DNA of 64,000 nucleotides from Pseudomonas sp. GV085 (GTDB taxonomy: Bacteria; Pseudomonadota; Gammaproteobacteria; Pseudomonadales; Pseudomonadaceae). Location of the stretch: assembly GCF_003050925.1 (NCBI RefSeq), contig NZ_QAOV01000004.1, positions 1-64,000 on the forward strand, written 5' to 3'. The notes beneath the pieces were generated by a model. It had not been told where the DNA came from. It saw nothing but the letters and a program-made list of their open reading frames with translations, and made no database searches. The translations under genes were made by a program, and so were the position numbers. The stretch's first letter is position 1. Each line of letters opens with the position of its first letter. Positions 27,239 to 37,118 of the stretch are shown here, one piece after another.

Positions 27239-28009
27239 TTGCTGCAAAACATTCGTGTCGTCCTGGTCAATACCAGCCATCCGGGCAATATCGGCGGGGC
27301 TGCGCGTGCCATGAAGAACATGGGCCTGTCGCGGCTGGTGCTGGTCGAACCGCGGCTGTTCCCGCACCACGAGGCCGATGCCCGTGCTTCCGGTGCCGGC
27401 GACATCCTTGAAAATGCGCAAGTCGTCGCCACCTTGGAAGATGCCTTGGTCGGCTGCAATCTGGTGCTGGGTACCAGTGCCCGCGACCGACGGATTCCCT
27501 GGCCGCTGCTCGACCCCCGCGAATGCGGAGCGAAAGTGGTCGAGGAAGCCGGGCAGGGTGCCCAAATCGCTCTGGTGTTCGGTCGTGAAGACTCCGGCCT
27601 GACCAATGAAGAACTGCAGCGATGTCATTATCACGTGCACATTCCATCGGACCCTGAGTTCAGCTCGCTGAACCTGGGGGCGGCGGTGCAGGTGTTGGGT
27701 TATGAAGTGCGTATGTCCTGGCTGGCCGCGCAAGGTCAGCCGAGCAAGGTCGAGAAGGAGGAAGTGGCCTCGGTCAAAAGCGCTGAGCTTGCGACCATGG
27801 ATGAGCTGGAGCGATTCTATGAGCACCTGGAGCAGACCCTGGTGGCCATCGAATTCCTCGATCCGGAAAAGCCACGGCACTTGATGGCGCGCCTGCGCCG
27901 GTTGTACGGACGCAGCTCGGTCAGCCGGGCGGAAATGAATATTTTGCGTGGCATCCTCACGGAAACCCAGAAAGCGGCCCGTGGTGAGCTCCTTAAGCGG
28001 AAGGATTAA
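27239..28009 (+). CDS. trmJ: tRNA (cytidine/uridine-2'-O-)-methyltransferase TrmJ
   Basis: This SPOUT-fold methyltransferase acts on position 32 of several tRNAs. The SAM-knot motifs are [30 protein letters not shown] and [16 protein letters not shown] place the start at TTG 27239 (256 aa), which gives the family N-terminus [17 protein letters not shown]; the frame is open further upstream but that extension is not conserved. A C-terminal helical extension (about 170-256) matches full-length TrmJ. It overlaps the cysE start region by the ATG at 28009. Confidence 0.93.
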   Translation: MLQNIRVVLVNTSHPGNIGGAARAMKNMGLSRLVLVEPRLFPHHEADARASGAGDILENAQVVATLEDALVGCNLVLGTSARDRRIPWPLLDPRECGAKVVEEAGQGAQIALVFGREDSGLTNEELQRCHYHVHIPSDPEFSSLNLGAAVQVLGYEVRMSWLAAQGQPSKVEKEEVASVKSAELATMDELERFYEHLEQTLVAIEFLDPEKPRHLMARLRRLYGRSSVSRAEMNILRGILTETQKAARGELLKRKD

Positions 28010-28011
28010 TG

Positions 28012-28788
28012 ATGTTCGAGCGTTTGCGTGAAGATATCCAGAGCGTATTCCACCGAGACCCGGCGGCGCGTAACGCTTTTGAAGTCCTGACTTGCTACCC
28101 CGGCATGCATGCCATCTGGATTCACCGTTTGTCGGCGATGCTGTGGCGCGCGGACCTGAAATGGCTGGCGCGGCTGGTGTCGAACTTCGGTCGCTGGTTG
28201 ACCGGGATCGAGATTCATCCGGGGGCCAAGGTCGGTCGTCGTTTCTTCATTGACCATGGCATGGGCATTGTCATCGGTGAAACGGCGGAAATCGGCGATG
28301 ACGTGACCATTTATCAGGGCGTGACCCTCGGTGGTACCAGCTGGAATAAAGGCAAGCGCCACCCGACGCTGGGTGATGGTGTCGTTGTCGGTGCCGGCGC
28401 CAAGGTGCTCGGCCCGTTCACTGTCGGTGCGGGTGCGAAGGTCGGTTCCAATGCCGTGGTGACCAAAGAGGTGCCGCCGGGCGCCACTGTGGTGGGGATT
28501 CCGGGGCGGATCATCGTCAAGCCCGACGAAGAGCAGGACGCCAAGCGCAAGGCCATGGCCGAGAAGATCGGTTTTGATGCCTATGGCGTGACTGAAGACA
28601 TGCCGGACCCGGTGGCACGTGCCATTAACCAGTTGCTCGATCATCTGCAGGCGGTCGATGGGCGTCTGGAGGGGATGTGCGGAGCCTTGAAGGATCTGGG
28701 CAGTAATTACTGTGCGAAAGATCTGCCTGAGCTGCGCGAAGAAGACTTCGCTTGTGTGAAGGACAAAGACGAAAGTAAAGCCGGCTGA
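28012..28788 (+). CDS. cysE: Serine O-acetyltransferase
   Basis: This 258-aa acetyltransferase makes O-acetylserine from serine and acetyl-CoA, the first step of cysteine synthesis. The left-handed beta-helix repeats are clear (about 65-165: [44 protein letters not shown]). An ATG at 28009 overlaps the trmJ stop; I use the second ATG at 28012 because of spacing to AAGGA and family length. The short N-terminus is that of EpsC-like enzymes. Placement next to iscR, whose product controls cysteine-consuming cluster assembly, is a common Pseudomonas arrangement. Confidence 0.94.
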   Translation: MFERLREDIQSVFHRDPAARNAFEVLTCYPGMHAIWIHRLSAMLWRADLKWLARLVSNFGRWLTGIEIHPGAKVGRRFFIDHGMGIVIGETAEIGDDVTIYQGVTLGGTSWNKGKRHPTLGDGVVVGAGAKVLGPFTVGAGAKVGSNAVVTKEVPPGATVVGIPGRIIVKPDEEQDAKRKAMAEKIGFDAYGVTEDMPDPVARAINQLLDHLQAVDGRLEGMCGALKDLGSNYCAKDLPELREEDFACVKDKDESKAG

Positions 28789-28794
28789 TGTCCC

Positions 28795-28873
28795 GTAGGA
28801 GCTGCCGAAGGCCGCGATCTTTTGATCTTTAAAAGAGCAAGATCAAAAGATCGCGGCCTTCGGCAGCTCCTAC
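28795..28873. repeat. REPIN, GCTGCCGAAGG family
   Basis: GTAGGAGCTGCCGAAGGCCG and the following CGATCTTTTGATCTT are mirrored by GATCAAAAGATCGCGGCCTT and CGGCAGCTCCTAC, making an almost perfect hairpin of over 30 bp. It is the same family as 3895 and 50683. It may also end cysE transcription. Confidence 0.92.
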
Positions 28874-28986
28874 ACAGGTCGTAATCAGGTAATGGCAGAG
28901 CGCTGACCGGTGTGCCATTAAGCCGCAGACCCTGCTATGATTCCGCCGCTCTTTTGCCACTAAACCCGACTAAAGCACTAGGTCTT

Positions 28987-29019
28987 ATAGTTGACTTAAT
29001 TACTCGGGAATTGCATACT
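28987..29019 (+). promoter_or_regulatory. iscR promoter with type 1 IscR binding site
   Basis: Positions 28987-29011 match the type 1 IscR consensus ATASYYGACTRWWWYAGTCRRSTAT (written here in two parts for reading: ATASYYGACT and RWWWYAGTCRRSTAT) at 22 of 25 positions. The site contains a -35-like TTGACT (28991-28996), 17 bases before CATACT (29014-29019). Apo/holo IscR autoregulation of the isc operon is established in E. coli; binding here would repress when clusters are plentiful. Confidence 0.8.
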
Positions 29020-29050
29020 CGCCTCATTCCGAACTCCGTGGTAATTGTCC

Positions 29051-29542
29051 ATGCGACTGACTACAAAAGGCCGATACGCCGTGACCGCCATGCTTGACCT
29101 GGCGTTGCACGCGCAGCACGGGCCCGTGTCCCTGGCCGATATCTCCGAGCGCCAAGGCATCTCCCTGTCTTACCTCGAACAGCTTTTCGCCAAGCTGCGT
29201 CGCAGCAATCTGGTGTCCAGTGTGCGTGGCCCAGGCGGCGGCTACCAGCTGTCCCGCGACATGCAGGGCATCCAGGTCGCCCAGGTGATCGATGCGGTAA
29301 ACGAATCGGTCGATGCCACCAAGTGCCAGGGCCAGGGCGATTGCCATCAAGGCGACACCTGCCTGACTCACCACTTGTGGTGCGATCTGAGCCTGCAGAT
29401 TCACGAATTTTTGAGCGGTATCAGCTTGGCTGATCTTGTGACTCGCCGTGAGGTGCAAGAAGTAGCCCAGCGTCAGGACCAGCGCCGTTGCAACAGCAAG
29501 GTGCCACGCCTGGACAAGATTGAAGCGTCCGCCGTCGAATGA
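29051..29542 (+). CDS. iscR: Iron-sulphur cluster assembly regulator IscR
   Basis: This 163-aa Rrf2-family regulator has a winged helix (about 1-60, [20 protein letters not shown]) and the [2Fe-2S] ligands C92, C98 and C104, at the same positions as in E. coli. With cluster bound it represses its own operon. The ATG at 29051 is the conserved start; a TTG two codons upstream is ignored. It is the first gene of iscRSUA-hscBA-fdx-iscX, with a type 1 site overlapping the promoter. Confidence 0.97.
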   Translation: MRLTTKGRYAVTAMLDLALHAQHGPVSLADISERQGISLSYLEQLFAKLRRSNLVSSVRGPGGGYQLSRDMQGIQVAQVIDAVNESVDATKCQGQGDCHQGDTCLTHHLWCDLSLQIHEFLSGISLADLVTRREVQEVAQRQDQRRCNSKVPRLDKIEASAVE

Positions 29543-29592
29543 CAGCCGAAGAGCTAGCGGCACGCCAGCCAGCCTGATTTAGGAGATAGTCC

Positions 29593-30807
29593 ATGAAATT
29601 GCCGATTTACCTTGATTACTCTGCGACCACCCCGGTTGATCCGCGTGTCGCGCAAAAAATGAGTGAATGCCTGCTGGTCGACGGAAACTTCGGTAACCCG
29701 GCGTCCCGTTCCCACGTGTTCGGCTGGAAAGCCGAAGAGTCCGTCGAAAACGCCCGTCGTCAGGTCGCTGATCTGGTCAACGCCGACCCGCGTGAAATCG
29801 TCTGGACCTCCGGTGCCACCGAGTCCGACAACCTGGCAATCAAGGGTGCGGCGCATTTCTATGCCACCAAGGGCAAACACCTGATCACCACCAAGATCGA
29901 GCACAAGGCTGTCCTCGACACCATGCGCCAACTGGAGCGTGAAGGTTTCGAAGTGACCTACATCGAGCCTCGCACCGATGGCCTGGTGACCCCGGAGATG
30001 GTCGAAGCCGAACTGCGCGACGACACGATCCTGGTGTCGGTCATGCACGTGAACAACGAAATCGGCACCATCAACGACATCGCAGCGATCGGCGAACTGA
30101 CCCGTTCCAGGGGCATCCTGTTCCATGTCGACGCCGCTCAGTCCACCGGCAAGGTCGACATCGACCTTTCGAAGCTGAAAGTCGACCTGATGTCCTTCTC
30201 CGCCCACAAGACCTATGGTCCTAAAGGCATCGGCGCCCTGTACGTAAGCCGCAAGCCGCGCGTACGTATCGAGGCGACCATGCACGGTGGCGGCCACGAG
30301 CGCGGCATGCGTTCCGGCACCCTGGCGACCCACCAGATCGTCGGCATGGGCGAAGCTTTCCGCGTAGCCAAGGAAGACATGGCTGCCGAGAACGCGCGCA
30401 TCAAGGCGTTGAGCGACCGTTTCTACAAGCAGGTCGAGCACCTGGAAGAGCTGTACGTCAACGGCAGCATGACCGCCCGCGTTCCGCACAACCTGAACCT
30501 GAGCTTCAACTACGTTGAAGGCGAGTCGCTGATCATGGCGCTCAAGGACCTGGCGGTTTCGTCCGGTTCGGCCTGCACCTCGGCGTCCCTTGAGCCTTCG
30601 TACGTACTGCGTGCCCTGGGCCGCAACGACGAACTGGCACACAGCTCGATCCGTTTCACCTTCGGCCGTTTCACCACCGAAGAAGAAATCGACTACGCCG
30701 CGCAGAAAGTCTGCGAGGCCGTTATCAAGCTGCGCGCCCTGTCGCCGCTGTGGGATATGTACAAAGACGGCGTCGATATCTCGAAGATCGAGTGGGCGGC
30801 ACACTAA
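29593..30807 (+). CDS. iscS: Cysteine desulphurase
   Basis: This 404-aa pyridoxal-phosphate enzyme takes sulphur from cysteine for cluster and tRNA thiolation pathways. K206 (SFSAHKTYG) holds the cofactor and C328 (SGSACTSAS) carries the persulphide, both at E. coli numbering. AGGAGA precedes the ATG. It lies between iscR and iscU and is not fused to other domains. Confidence 0.98.
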   Translation: MKLPIYLDYSATTPVDPRVAQKMSECLLVDGNFGNPASRSHVFGWKAEESVENARRQVADLVNADPREIVWTSGATESDNLAIKGAAHFYATKGKHLITTKIEHKAVLDTMRQLEREGFEVTYIEPRTDGLVTPEMVEAELRDDTILVSVMHVNNEIGTINDIAAIGELTRSRGILFHVDAAQSTGKVDIDLSKLKVDLMSFSAHKTYGPKGIGALYVSRKPRVRIEATMHGGGHERGMRSGTLATHQIVGMGEAFRVAKEDMAAENARIKALSDRFYKQVEHLEELYVNGSMTARVPHNLNLSFNYVEGESLIMALKDLAVSSGSACTSASLEPSYVLRALGRNDELAHSSIRFTFGRFTTEEEIDYAAQKVCEAVIKLRALSPLWDMYKDGVDISKIEWAAH

Positions 30808-30908
30808 CTATAGAAGCCGCCGGATACAGGTCCTGTAGCAACGCGGCGATAGACGCAGCGTAACTGCAGGGCTTCAAGAGCGGCCCTGATGAGTGAGGAT
30901 TGAGAATC

Positions 30909-31295
30909 ATGTCTTACAGCGAAAAGGTCATCGACCACTACGAAAACCCGCGTAACGTCGGCAAGATGGACGCGGAAGATCCTGATGTCGGCACCGGCAT
31001 GGTCGGCGCGCCGGCTTGCGGCGACGTCATGCGCCTGCAGATCAAGGTCAACGACGCCGGCATCATCGAAGATGCCAAGTTCAAGACCTACGGCTGCGGT
31101 TCGGCCATCGCTTCCAGCTCCCTCGCCACCGAGTGGATGAAGGGCAAGACCCTGGACGAAGCGGAAACCATCAAGAACACCCAGCTGGCTGAAGAACTGG
31201 CCCTGCCGCCAGTGAAAATCCACTGCTCGGTACTCGCTGAAGACGCCATCAAGGCGGCTGTTCGCGATTACAAGCAGAAGAAAGGCTTGATCTGA
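30909..31295 (+). CDS. iscU: Iron-sulphur cluster scaffold IscU
   Basis: This is a 128-aa scaffold with the three ligand cysteines C37 (PACGDV), C63 (YGCGSA) and C106 (HCSVLAED) and the HscA recognition motif LPPVK just before C106. The start at 30909 gives [18 protein letters not shown]; an upstream in-frame ATG at 30900 is unlikely. About 100 bases separate it from iscS, with no gene between. Confidence 0.98.
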   Translation: MSYSEKVIDHYENPRNVGKMDAEDPDVGTGMVGAPACGDVMRLQIKVNDAGIIEDAKFKTYGCGSAIASSSLATEWMKGKTLDEAETIKNTQLAEELALPPVKIHCSVLAEDAIKAAVRDYKQKKGLI

Positions 31296-31329
31296 TTTTC
31301 GAGTTTTGGCGACGAGTAAGGAGTCACCG

Positions 31330-31653
31330 ATGGCTATCAGCATGACAGAAGCGGCTGCTCGACACGTGCGGCGCTCCCTCGACGGGCGCGGCAAAGGTGA
31401 AGGGATTCGTCTGGGTGTTCGCACCACAGGCTGTTCCGGTCTTGCCTACGTGCTGGAGTTTGTCGACGAGGTGGTTGCAGAGGATCAAGTGTTCGAAAGT
31501 CACGGTGAAAAAGTGATTATCGACCCGAAAAGCCTGGCCTACCTGGACGGCACCGAGCTCGATTTCGTCAAGGAAGGGTTGAACGAAGGCTTCAAGTTCA
31601 ACAACCCCAACGTACGCGGTGAATGTGGCTGCGGCGAAAGCTTCAACATCTGA
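31330..31653 (+). CDS. iscA: A-type iron-sulphur carrier IscA
   Basis: This 107-aa carrier has the canonical cysteines C35 (TTGCSGLAY), C99 and C101 (GECGCGESF). AAGGAG lies eight bases before the ATG at 31330, which decides the start against the longer open frame. It passes clusters from IscU to target proteins, mainly [4Fe-4S] enzymes. Confidence 0.97.
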   Translation: MAISMTEAAARHVRRSLDGRGKGEGIRLGVRTTGCSGLAYVLEFVDEVVAEDQVFESHGEKVIIDPKSLAYLDGTELDFVKEGLNEGFKFNNPNVRGECGCGESFNI

Positions 31654-31661
31654 GGCTTGTC

Positions 31662-32183
31662 GTGGGAACTCCTTGTCATTTCGCTTTATTCGAGCTGCAA
31701 CCGAGTTTCGATCTGGACCTCGATCAGCTGGCTACGCGCTACCGTGAGTTGGCGCGCAGTGTTCATCCGGACCGCTTTGCTGATGCTTCCGAGCGTGAGC
31801 AGCGGTTGGCGCTGGAGCATTCCGCGAGCCTCAACGAGGCCTACCAGACGCTCAAGAGTCCACCCAAGCGCGCGCGTTACCTGCTCGCCTTGAATGGTGG
31901 CGAGCTGCCGCTGGAGGTCACGGTGCATGATCCGGAGTTCCTTCTGCAGCAGATGGAGTTGCGTGAAGAGCTCGAAGACCTGCAGGACAGCGCCGACCTC
32001 AATGGTGTTGCCGTCTTCAAGCGTCGCCTGAAGGCTGCCCAGGATGTACTGAACCAAAGCTTCGCGGCTTGCTGGAATGATGCAGCGCAACGTGAACAGG
32101 CCGAGCGCCTGATGCGGCGCATGCAGTTTCTCGACAAGCTCACCTACGAAGTGCGCCAGTTAGAAGAGCGCCTCGACGATTAA
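31662..32183 (+). CDS. hscB: Co-chaperone HscB
   Basis: This 173-aa J-domain protein brings IscU to HscA. The J domain occupies about 1-75 with HPD in SVHPDRF, and a C-terminal helical bundle binds IscU. I start at GTG 31662 ([16 protein letters not shown]), which has GAGG seven bases upstream; the open frame begins inside iscA. Confidence 0.95.
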   Translation: MGTPCHFALFELQPSFDLDLDQLATRYRELARSVHPDRFADASEREQRLALEHSASLNEAYQTLKSPPKRARYLLALNGGELPLEVTVHDPEFLLQQMELREELEDLQDSADLNGVAVFKRRLKAAQDVLNQSFAACWNDAAQREQAERLMRRMQFLDKLTYEVRQLEERLDD

Positions 32184-32234
32184 CCCAGTGCCGCTCCGGT
32201 CGCACGCCTGATATACAGATAAGTCCTGATAACG

Positions 32235-34097
32235 ATGGCCCTACTGCAGATCGCCGAACCCGGCCAAAGTCCTCAACCGCACCAGCGTCGTCTGGCTGTG
32301 GGGATCGACTTGGGCACTACCAATTCGCTGGTCGCTGCATTGCGCAGTGGTCTTTCCGAGCCACTTGCCGACGCAGAAGGGCGGGTCATCCTGCCGTCTG
32401 CCGTGCGCTACCACGCCGATCGCGTCGAGGTCGGCGAATCCGCCAAACTGGCCGCCGCTACCGACCCCCTGAATACTGTGCTGTCGGTCAAGCGCTTGAT
32501 GGGTCGTGGTCTGTCCGACGTCAAGCAACTGGGCGATCAGTTGCCGTACCGCTTTGTCGACGGCGAGTCGCACATGCCGTTCATCGACACGATCCAGGGC
32601 CCGAAAAGCCCGGTCGAAGTCTCCGCCGATATCCTCAAGGTCCTGCGTCAGCGCGCTGAAGCGACCTTGGGTGGCGAATTGGTTGGCGCGGTGATTACCG
32701 TTCCGGCCTATTTCGATGATGCTCAGCGTCAAGCCACCAAGGATGCGGCCAAGCTGGCCGGATTGAACGTGCTGCGTTTGCTCAATGAGCCGACTGCGGC
32801 GGCGGTGGCTTACGGTCTGGACCAGCACGCCGAAGGCCTGGTCGCGATTTACGACCTGGGCGGCGGCACCTTCGACATTTCGATTCTGCGCCTGACCGGC
32901 GGAGTGTTCGAAGTCCTGGCCACCGGCGGCGACAGCGCCCTGGGTGGCGATGACTTCGACCACGCGATCGCTGGCTGGATCATCGAGAGCGCTGGTCTGT
33001 CCGCCGACCTCGATCCGGGTACGCAGCGCAACTTGCTGCAAATCGCCTGTGCGGCCAAGGAAGCCCTGACCAATGCAGCGGTCGTTGAAGTTGCCTATGG
33101 TGACTGGAAGGCCGGGCTGACCCGTGAAGCCTTCAATGCGCTGATCGAGCCGATGGTCGCTCGCAGCCTGAAAGCCTGCCGTCGTGCGGTGCGTGATTCC
33201 GGTATCGAGCTGGACGACGTGCATGCCGTGGTCATGGTGGGTGGTTCGACTCGCGTTCCTCGCGTTCGCGATGCCGTCGCCGAAGCTTTCGGTCGCCAGC
33301 CGCTGACTGAAATCGATCCGGATCAAGTGGTGGCCATCGGTGCTGCGATCCAGGCCGATACCCTGGCCGGTAACAAGCGCGATGGCAGCGAATTGCTGCT
33401 GCTGGATGTGATTCCGTTGTCCCTGGGGCTGGAAACCATGGGCGGCCTGATGGAGAAGGTGATTCCGCGCAACACCACCATCCCCGTCGCCCGCGCCCAG
33501 GACTTCACCACTTACAAAGACGGCCAGTCGGCCATGGCGATCCACGTGTTGCAGGGCGAGCGCGAGCTGATCAGCGACTGTCGCTCCCTGGCACGCTTCG
33601 AGCTGCGCGGGATTCCGGCGATGGTGGCCGGTGCGGCGAAGATTCGCGTGACCTTCCAGGTCGATGCCGACGGTCTGCTCAGCGTTTCCGCCCGCGAACT
33701 GGGTTCGGGCGTCGAGGCCAGCATCCAGGTCAAACCGTCCTACGGCCTGACCGACGGCGAAATCGCCAAGATGCTCAAGGATTCGTTCCAGCACGCCAAC
33801 GACGACAAGGTTGCCCGCGTATTGCGTGAGCAGCAGGTCGATGCGCAGCGCCTGATCGAAGCGGTACAGGCGGCTCTGGAGGCGGATGGCGAGCGTTTGC
33901 TCGACGCCGACGAGCGCATGGTCATCGAGTTGCAGATGCAGGAACTGAGCGAATTGATGAAAGGTACCGATGGTTACGCCATCGAGCAGCAGACCAAGCG
34001 TCTGTCGCAAGTGACCGATGCCTTTGCCGCCCGCCGCCTGGATTCGACGGTGAAAGCCGCACTGGCGGGGCGCAACCTGAATGAGATTGAGGAATAA
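32235..34097 (+). CDS. hscA: Fe-S assembly chaperone HscA (Hsp70 family)
   Basis: This 620-aa Hsp70 is dedicated to IscU. The nucleotide-binding domain shows [12 protein letters not shown] (about 24-35), [11 protein letters not shown] and [14 protein letters not shown]; the substrate domain shows [14 protein letters not shown]. The substrate-binding lid is shorter than in DnaK, as is normal for HscA. ATP hydrolysis is stimulated by HscB. It is followed after two bases by fdx. Confidence 0.97.
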   Translation: MALLQIAEPGQSPQPHQRRLAVGIDLGTTNSLVAALRSGLSEPLADAEGRVILPSAVRYHADRVEVGESAKLAAATDPLNTVLSVKRLMGRGLSDVKQLGDQLPYRFVDGESHMPFIDTIQGPKSPVEVSADILKVLRQRAEATLGGELVGAVITVPAYFDDAQRQATKDAAKLAGLNVLRLLNEPTAAAVAYGLDQHAEGLVAIYDLGGGTFDISILRLTGGVFEVLATGGDSALGGDDFDHAIAGWIIESAGLSADLDPGTQRNLLQIACAAKEALTNAAVVEVAYGDWKAGLTREAFNALIEPMVARSLKACRRAVRDSGIELDDVHAVVMVGGSTRVPRVRDAVAEAFGRQPLTEIDPDQVVAIGAAIQADTLAGNKRDGSELLLLDVIPLSLGLETMGGLMEKVIPRNTTIPVARAQDFTTYKDGQSAMAIHVLQGERELISDCRSLARFELRGIPAMVAGAAKIRVTFQVDADGLLSVSARELGSGVEASIQVKPSYGLTDGEIAKMLKDSFQHANDDKVARVLREQQVDAQRLIEAVQAALEADGERLLDADERMVIELQMQELSELMKGTDGYAIEQQTKRLSQVTDAFAARRLDSTVKAALAGRNLNEIEE

Positions 34098-34099
34098 CG

Positions 34100-34441
34100 A
34101 TGCCGCAGGTCATTTTTCTGCCACACGAAAAGTTTTGCCCGGAAGGCATGGTCGTGGAGGCTGAGACGGGTATTTCCATTCTCGAGCTGGCCCATGAGCA
34201 CCATATCGAGATGGAAAGTGCCTGTGGCGGCGTCTGCGCCTGCACCACCTGCCACTGCATCATCCGCGAGGGTTTCGACTCGCTGGAAGAGGCTGACGAG
34301 CTGGAGGAAGACTATCTTGACAGGGCCTGGGGGCTGGAGGCTCAGTCGCGTCTGGGCTGTCAGGCGAAAGTCGGGACTGAAGACCTGACCGTCGAAATTC
34401 CGAAGTACTCGGTCAACCATGCAGCCGAAGCGCCGCACTGA
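34100..34441 (+). CDS. fdx: ISC-type [2Fe-2S] ferredoxin
   Basis: This 113-aa adrenodoxin-like ferredoxin has its cluster ligands at C42, C48, C51 and C87, the same positions as E. coli Fdx. Extra cysteines at 46 and 53 are also a family feature. It supplies electrons during cluster assembly on IscU. The tight spacing to hscA and iscX indicates a single transcript. Confidence 0.97.
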   Translation: MPQVIFLPHEKFCPEGMVVEAETGISILELAHEHHIEMESACGGVCACTTCHCIIREGFDSLEEADELEEDYLDRAWGLEAQSRLGCQAKVGTEDLTVEIPKYSVNHAAEAPH

Positions 34442-34455
34442 TTCAAGGAATTGTC

Positions 34456-34656
34456 ATGAAACTCAAGTGGACTGATGTGCTGGAGATCGCGATCCAGCTG
34501 GCTGAAAGCAAGCCCGACGTGGACCCTGTGTCGGTCAACTTCGTCGATCTGCGTAATTGGGTGATGGAATTGCCCGATTTCGACGATCTGCCTGAGCATT
34601 GTGGCGAGAAGATCCTGGAGGCCATTCAGGCCCACTGGATCGAAGAACGCGACTGA
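34456..34656 (+). CDS. iscX: Fe-S assembly protein IscX
   Basis: This is a 66-aa acidic protein (MKLKWTDVLEIAIQLAES) with the DLRNWVMELPDF segment typical of IscX/YfhJ. It binds iron and IscS and modulates desulphurase activity. AAGGAA lies upstream of the ATG. It is the last gene of the isc operon. Confidence 0.95.
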   Translation: MKLKWTDVLEIAIQLAESKPDVDPVSVNFVDLRNWVMELPDFDDLPEHCGEKILEAIQAHWIEERD

Positions 34657-34685
34657 GCCACGCCGCAGGTTAGGCAATACCCGAG

Positions 34686-34716
34686 AACCCGCGTATAATT
34701 CGCGGGTTTAATTTTT
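34686..34716 (+). terminator. isc operon terminator whose loop is the ndk -10 box
   Basis: AACCCGCG (34686-34693) and CGCGGGTT (34701-34708) form an 8-bp stem followed by TAATTTTT. The 7-nt loop, TATAATT, is a perfect -10 hexamer for ndk, whose ATG is 45 bases on. No strong -35 box is visible. The element appears to combine the end of isc transcription with the start of ndk transcription. Confidence 0.65.
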
Positions 34717-34744
34717 CGTAAATTACCGTTTCTGGAGTTACACC

Positions 34745-35170
34745 ATGGCTGTTCAACGTACTTTCTCCATCATCAAGCCTGACGCCGTTGCAAAAAACGT
34801 GATCGGCGAGATCACCACTCGTTTCGAAAAAGCTGGCCTGCGCGTTGTAGCTTCGAAACTGAAGCAACTGTCCAAAGCCGAAGCTGAAGGCTTCTACGCT
34901 GAGCACAGCGCTCGTGGTTTCTTCAACGACCTGGTTGCTTTCATGATCTCCGGTCCGGTTGTCGTTCAGGTTCTGGAAGGCGAGAACGCTATCGCTCTGA
35001 ATCGTGAGCTGATGGGCGCTACCAACCCTAAAGAAGCTGCTCCTGGCACCATCCGTGCTGACTTCGCTGACTCCATCGACGCCAACGCTGTACACGGTTC
35101 GGACTCCGAAGCCGCTGCCGCTCGCGAAATCGCATACTTCTTCGCAGCTACTGAAGTAACCACTCGCTAA
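34745..35170 (+). CDS. ndk: Nucleoside diphosphate kinase
   Basis: This 141-aa enzyme equilibrates nucleoside di- and triphosphates. The active-site His lies in NAVHGSDS near 117, and the Kpn-type KP residues in [13 protein letters not shown] are also seen. TGGAG precedes the ATG. It is the first gene of the long ndk-rlmN-pilF-rodZ-ispG-hisS-yfgM-bamB-der series. Confidence 0.98.
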   Translation: MAVQRTFSIIKPDAVAKNVIGEITTRFEKAGLRVVASKLKQLSKAEAEGFYAEHSARGFFNDLVAFMISGPVVVQVLEGENAIALNRELMGATNPKEAAPGTIRADFADSIDANAVHGSDSEAAAAREIAYFFAATEVTTR

Positions 35171-35198
35171 GCATTGGCTTAAGAGTGAAGGTGAATCC

Positions 35199-36347
35199 AT
35201 GACTACATCGACTGTAAAAACTAACCTGCTGGGTCTGACTCAGCTGGAAATGGAAAAATTCTTCGACTCAATCGGGGAGAAGCGTTTCCGTGCCGGTCAG
35301 GTAATGAAATGGATTCACCACTTTGGTGTCGATGATTTCGATGCCATGACGAACGTCAGCAAGGTTTTGCGCGAAAAGCTCAAGGCTGTTGCCGAGGTCC
35401 GTGGTCCCGAAGTGGTCAGCGAGGACATTTCCAGCGACGGCACCCGTAAATGGGTGGTGCGCGTGGCGTCCGGCAGTTGCGTCGAGACCGTATACATTCC
35501 CCAGGGCAAACGCGGCACCTTGTGCGTTTCGTCCCAGGCAGGCTGTGCCCTGGATTGCAGTTTCTGCTCCACCGGCAAGCAAGGCTTCAATAGCAACCTC
35601 ACCGCCGCCGAAGTCATCGGCCAGGTGTGGATTGCCAACAAATCCTTTGGCAGCGTCCCGGCAACCGTCGACCGTGCCATCACCAACGTGGTGATGATGG
35701 GCATGGGTGAGCCGCTGCTGAACTTCGACAACGTCGTCGCGGCCATGCATTTGATGATGGACGACCTGGGCTACGGCATTTCCAAGCGCCGTGTGACCCT
35801 GTCGACCTCCGGCGTGGTGCCGATGATCGATGAGCTCTCCAAGCACATCGACGTCTCCCTGGCGTTGTCCCTGCACGCACCGAATGACGCATTGCGTAAC
35901 CAATTGGTGCCGATCAACAAGAAGTATCCGCTTAAGATGCTGCTCGAGTCGTGCCAGCGCTACATGTCGAACCTCGGCGAAAAGCGCGTGCTGACCATTG
36001 AGTACACCTTGCTCAAAGACATCAATGACAAGGTCGAGCACGCGGTGGAAATGATCGAGCTGCTGAAGAACATCCCGTGCAAGATCAACCTGATCCCGTT
36101 CAACCCGTTCCCGCATTCCGGGTACGAGCGTCCGAGCAATAACGCGATTCGTCGTTTCCAGGATCAGCTTCATCATGCCGGTTTCAACGTCACCGTCCGC
36201 ACCACCCGCGGTGAAGACATCGACGCCGCCTGTGGTCAATTGGTAGGGCAGGTGCTGGATCGCACCCGTCGCAGCGAACGTTATATCGCCGTGCGCGAGT
36301 TGAACGCCGACAGCGATCTGGCGACGAACGCTGCGAACAACAACTAA
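35199..36347 (+). CDS. rlmN: Dual-specificity RNA methyltransferase RlmN
   Basis: This 382-aa radical-SAM enzyme methylates C2 of A2503 in 23S rRNA and A37 in some tRNAs. The cluster cysteines are C116, C120 and C123 ([12 protein letters not shown]). The methyl-carrying and helper cysteines correspond to C345 (AACGQL) and C109 (TLCVSSQ). MGMGEPLLN is the conserved SAM-site motif. It lies 28 bases after ndk, probably co-transcribed. Confidence 0.97.
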   Translation: MTTSTVKTNLLGLTQLEMEKFFDSIGEKRFRAGQVMKWIHHFGVDDFDAMTNVSKVLREKLKAVAEVRGPEVVSEDISSDGTRKWVVRVASGSCVETVYIPQGKRGTLCVSSQAGCALDCSFCSTGKQGFNSNLTAAEVIGQVWIANKSFGSVPATVDRAITNVVMMGMGEPLLNFDNVVAAMHLMMDDLGYGISKRRVTLSTSGVVPMIDELSKHIDVSLALSLHAPNDALRNQLVPINKKYPLKMLLESCQRYMSNLGEKRVLTIEYTLLKDINDKVEHAVEMIELLKNIPCKINLIPFNPFPHSGYERPSNNAIRRFQDQLHHAGFNVTVRTTRGEDIDAACGQLVGQVLDRTRRSERYIAVRELNADSDLATNAANNN

Positions 36348-36359
36348 GAGAGGATCTCT

Positions 36360-37118
36360 ATGTCCCTGCGCTTTGCGCTGCTTTTGCTGTTGGCCAGCCT
36401 GTGTGCTGGCTGCGTGCTTTCGGGCGACTACAACCCGATGAAGACCAGCAAGGGCCGTGATGAAGCGCGGGAGGCGTACGTTCAGTTGGGTATCGGGTAT
36501 TTGCAGCAGGGGATGACCGAGCGCGCCAAGGTCCCGCTGAAAAAAGCCTTGGAGCTGGATAGTTCCGACCCTGATGCCAACGCGGCGCTGGGGCTGGTGT
36601 TCCAGGCCGAGATGGAGCCGGAACTTGCCGATGAACATTTCCGCAAGGCACTGTCTTCCCGTCCCGCCGATGCACGAATCCTCAATAACTACGGCAGTTT
36701 TTTGTTCGAGCAGAAACGTTACAAGGAAGCCTACGAGCGCTTTGAGCAAGCCGCCGCCGATACCCTGTATCCTGAGCGTTCACGGGTATTCGAAAACCTC
36801 GGCATGACCGCTGCGATGCTTGGTCAGCGCGATCTGGCCCGCCAGCAACTGGAAAAAGCCCTGCGCCTGAACCGTCAGCAACCTCGCGCATTGCTGGAAA
36901 TGGCTGAGTTGTCTTACGAAGACAGGCATTATGTGCCCGCGCATGACTATTACGACCGTTTTAGCCAGCTCTCCGAACAAAATGCACGTAGTCTATTGCT
37001 CGGCATTCGGCTGGCAAAAGTGTTTGAAGACCGCGACAAGGCCGCAAGTAAGGGCCTGCAACTAAAAAGACTCTATCCCGGTACGCCGGAATATCAGCAA
37101 TACCTGTCGGAGCAATGA
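36360..37118 (+). CDS. pilF: Type IV pilus biogenesis lipoprotein PilF (PilW)
   Basis: This 252-aa lipoprotein has a leader ending in the lipobox LCAGC (Cys19 or so) followed by tetratricopeptide repeats over about 40-230 (for example YLQQGMTERAKVPLKKALEL). In P. aeruginosa PilF pilots the secretin PilQ to the outer membrane. GAGAGG lies before the ATG. The stop overlaps the next gene's ATG. Confidence 0.93.
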   Translation: MSLRFALLLLLASLCAGCVLSGDYNPMKTSKGRDEAREAYVQLGIGYLQQGMTERAKVPLKKALELDSSDPDANAALGLVFQAEMEPELADEHFRKALSSRPADARILNNYGSFLFEQKRYKEAYERFEQAAADTLYPERSRVFENLGMTAAMLGQRDLARQQLEKALRLNRQQPRALLEMAELSYEDRHYVPAHDYYDRFSQLSEQNARSLLLGIRLAKVFEDRDKAASKGLQLKRLYPGTPEYQQYLSEQ

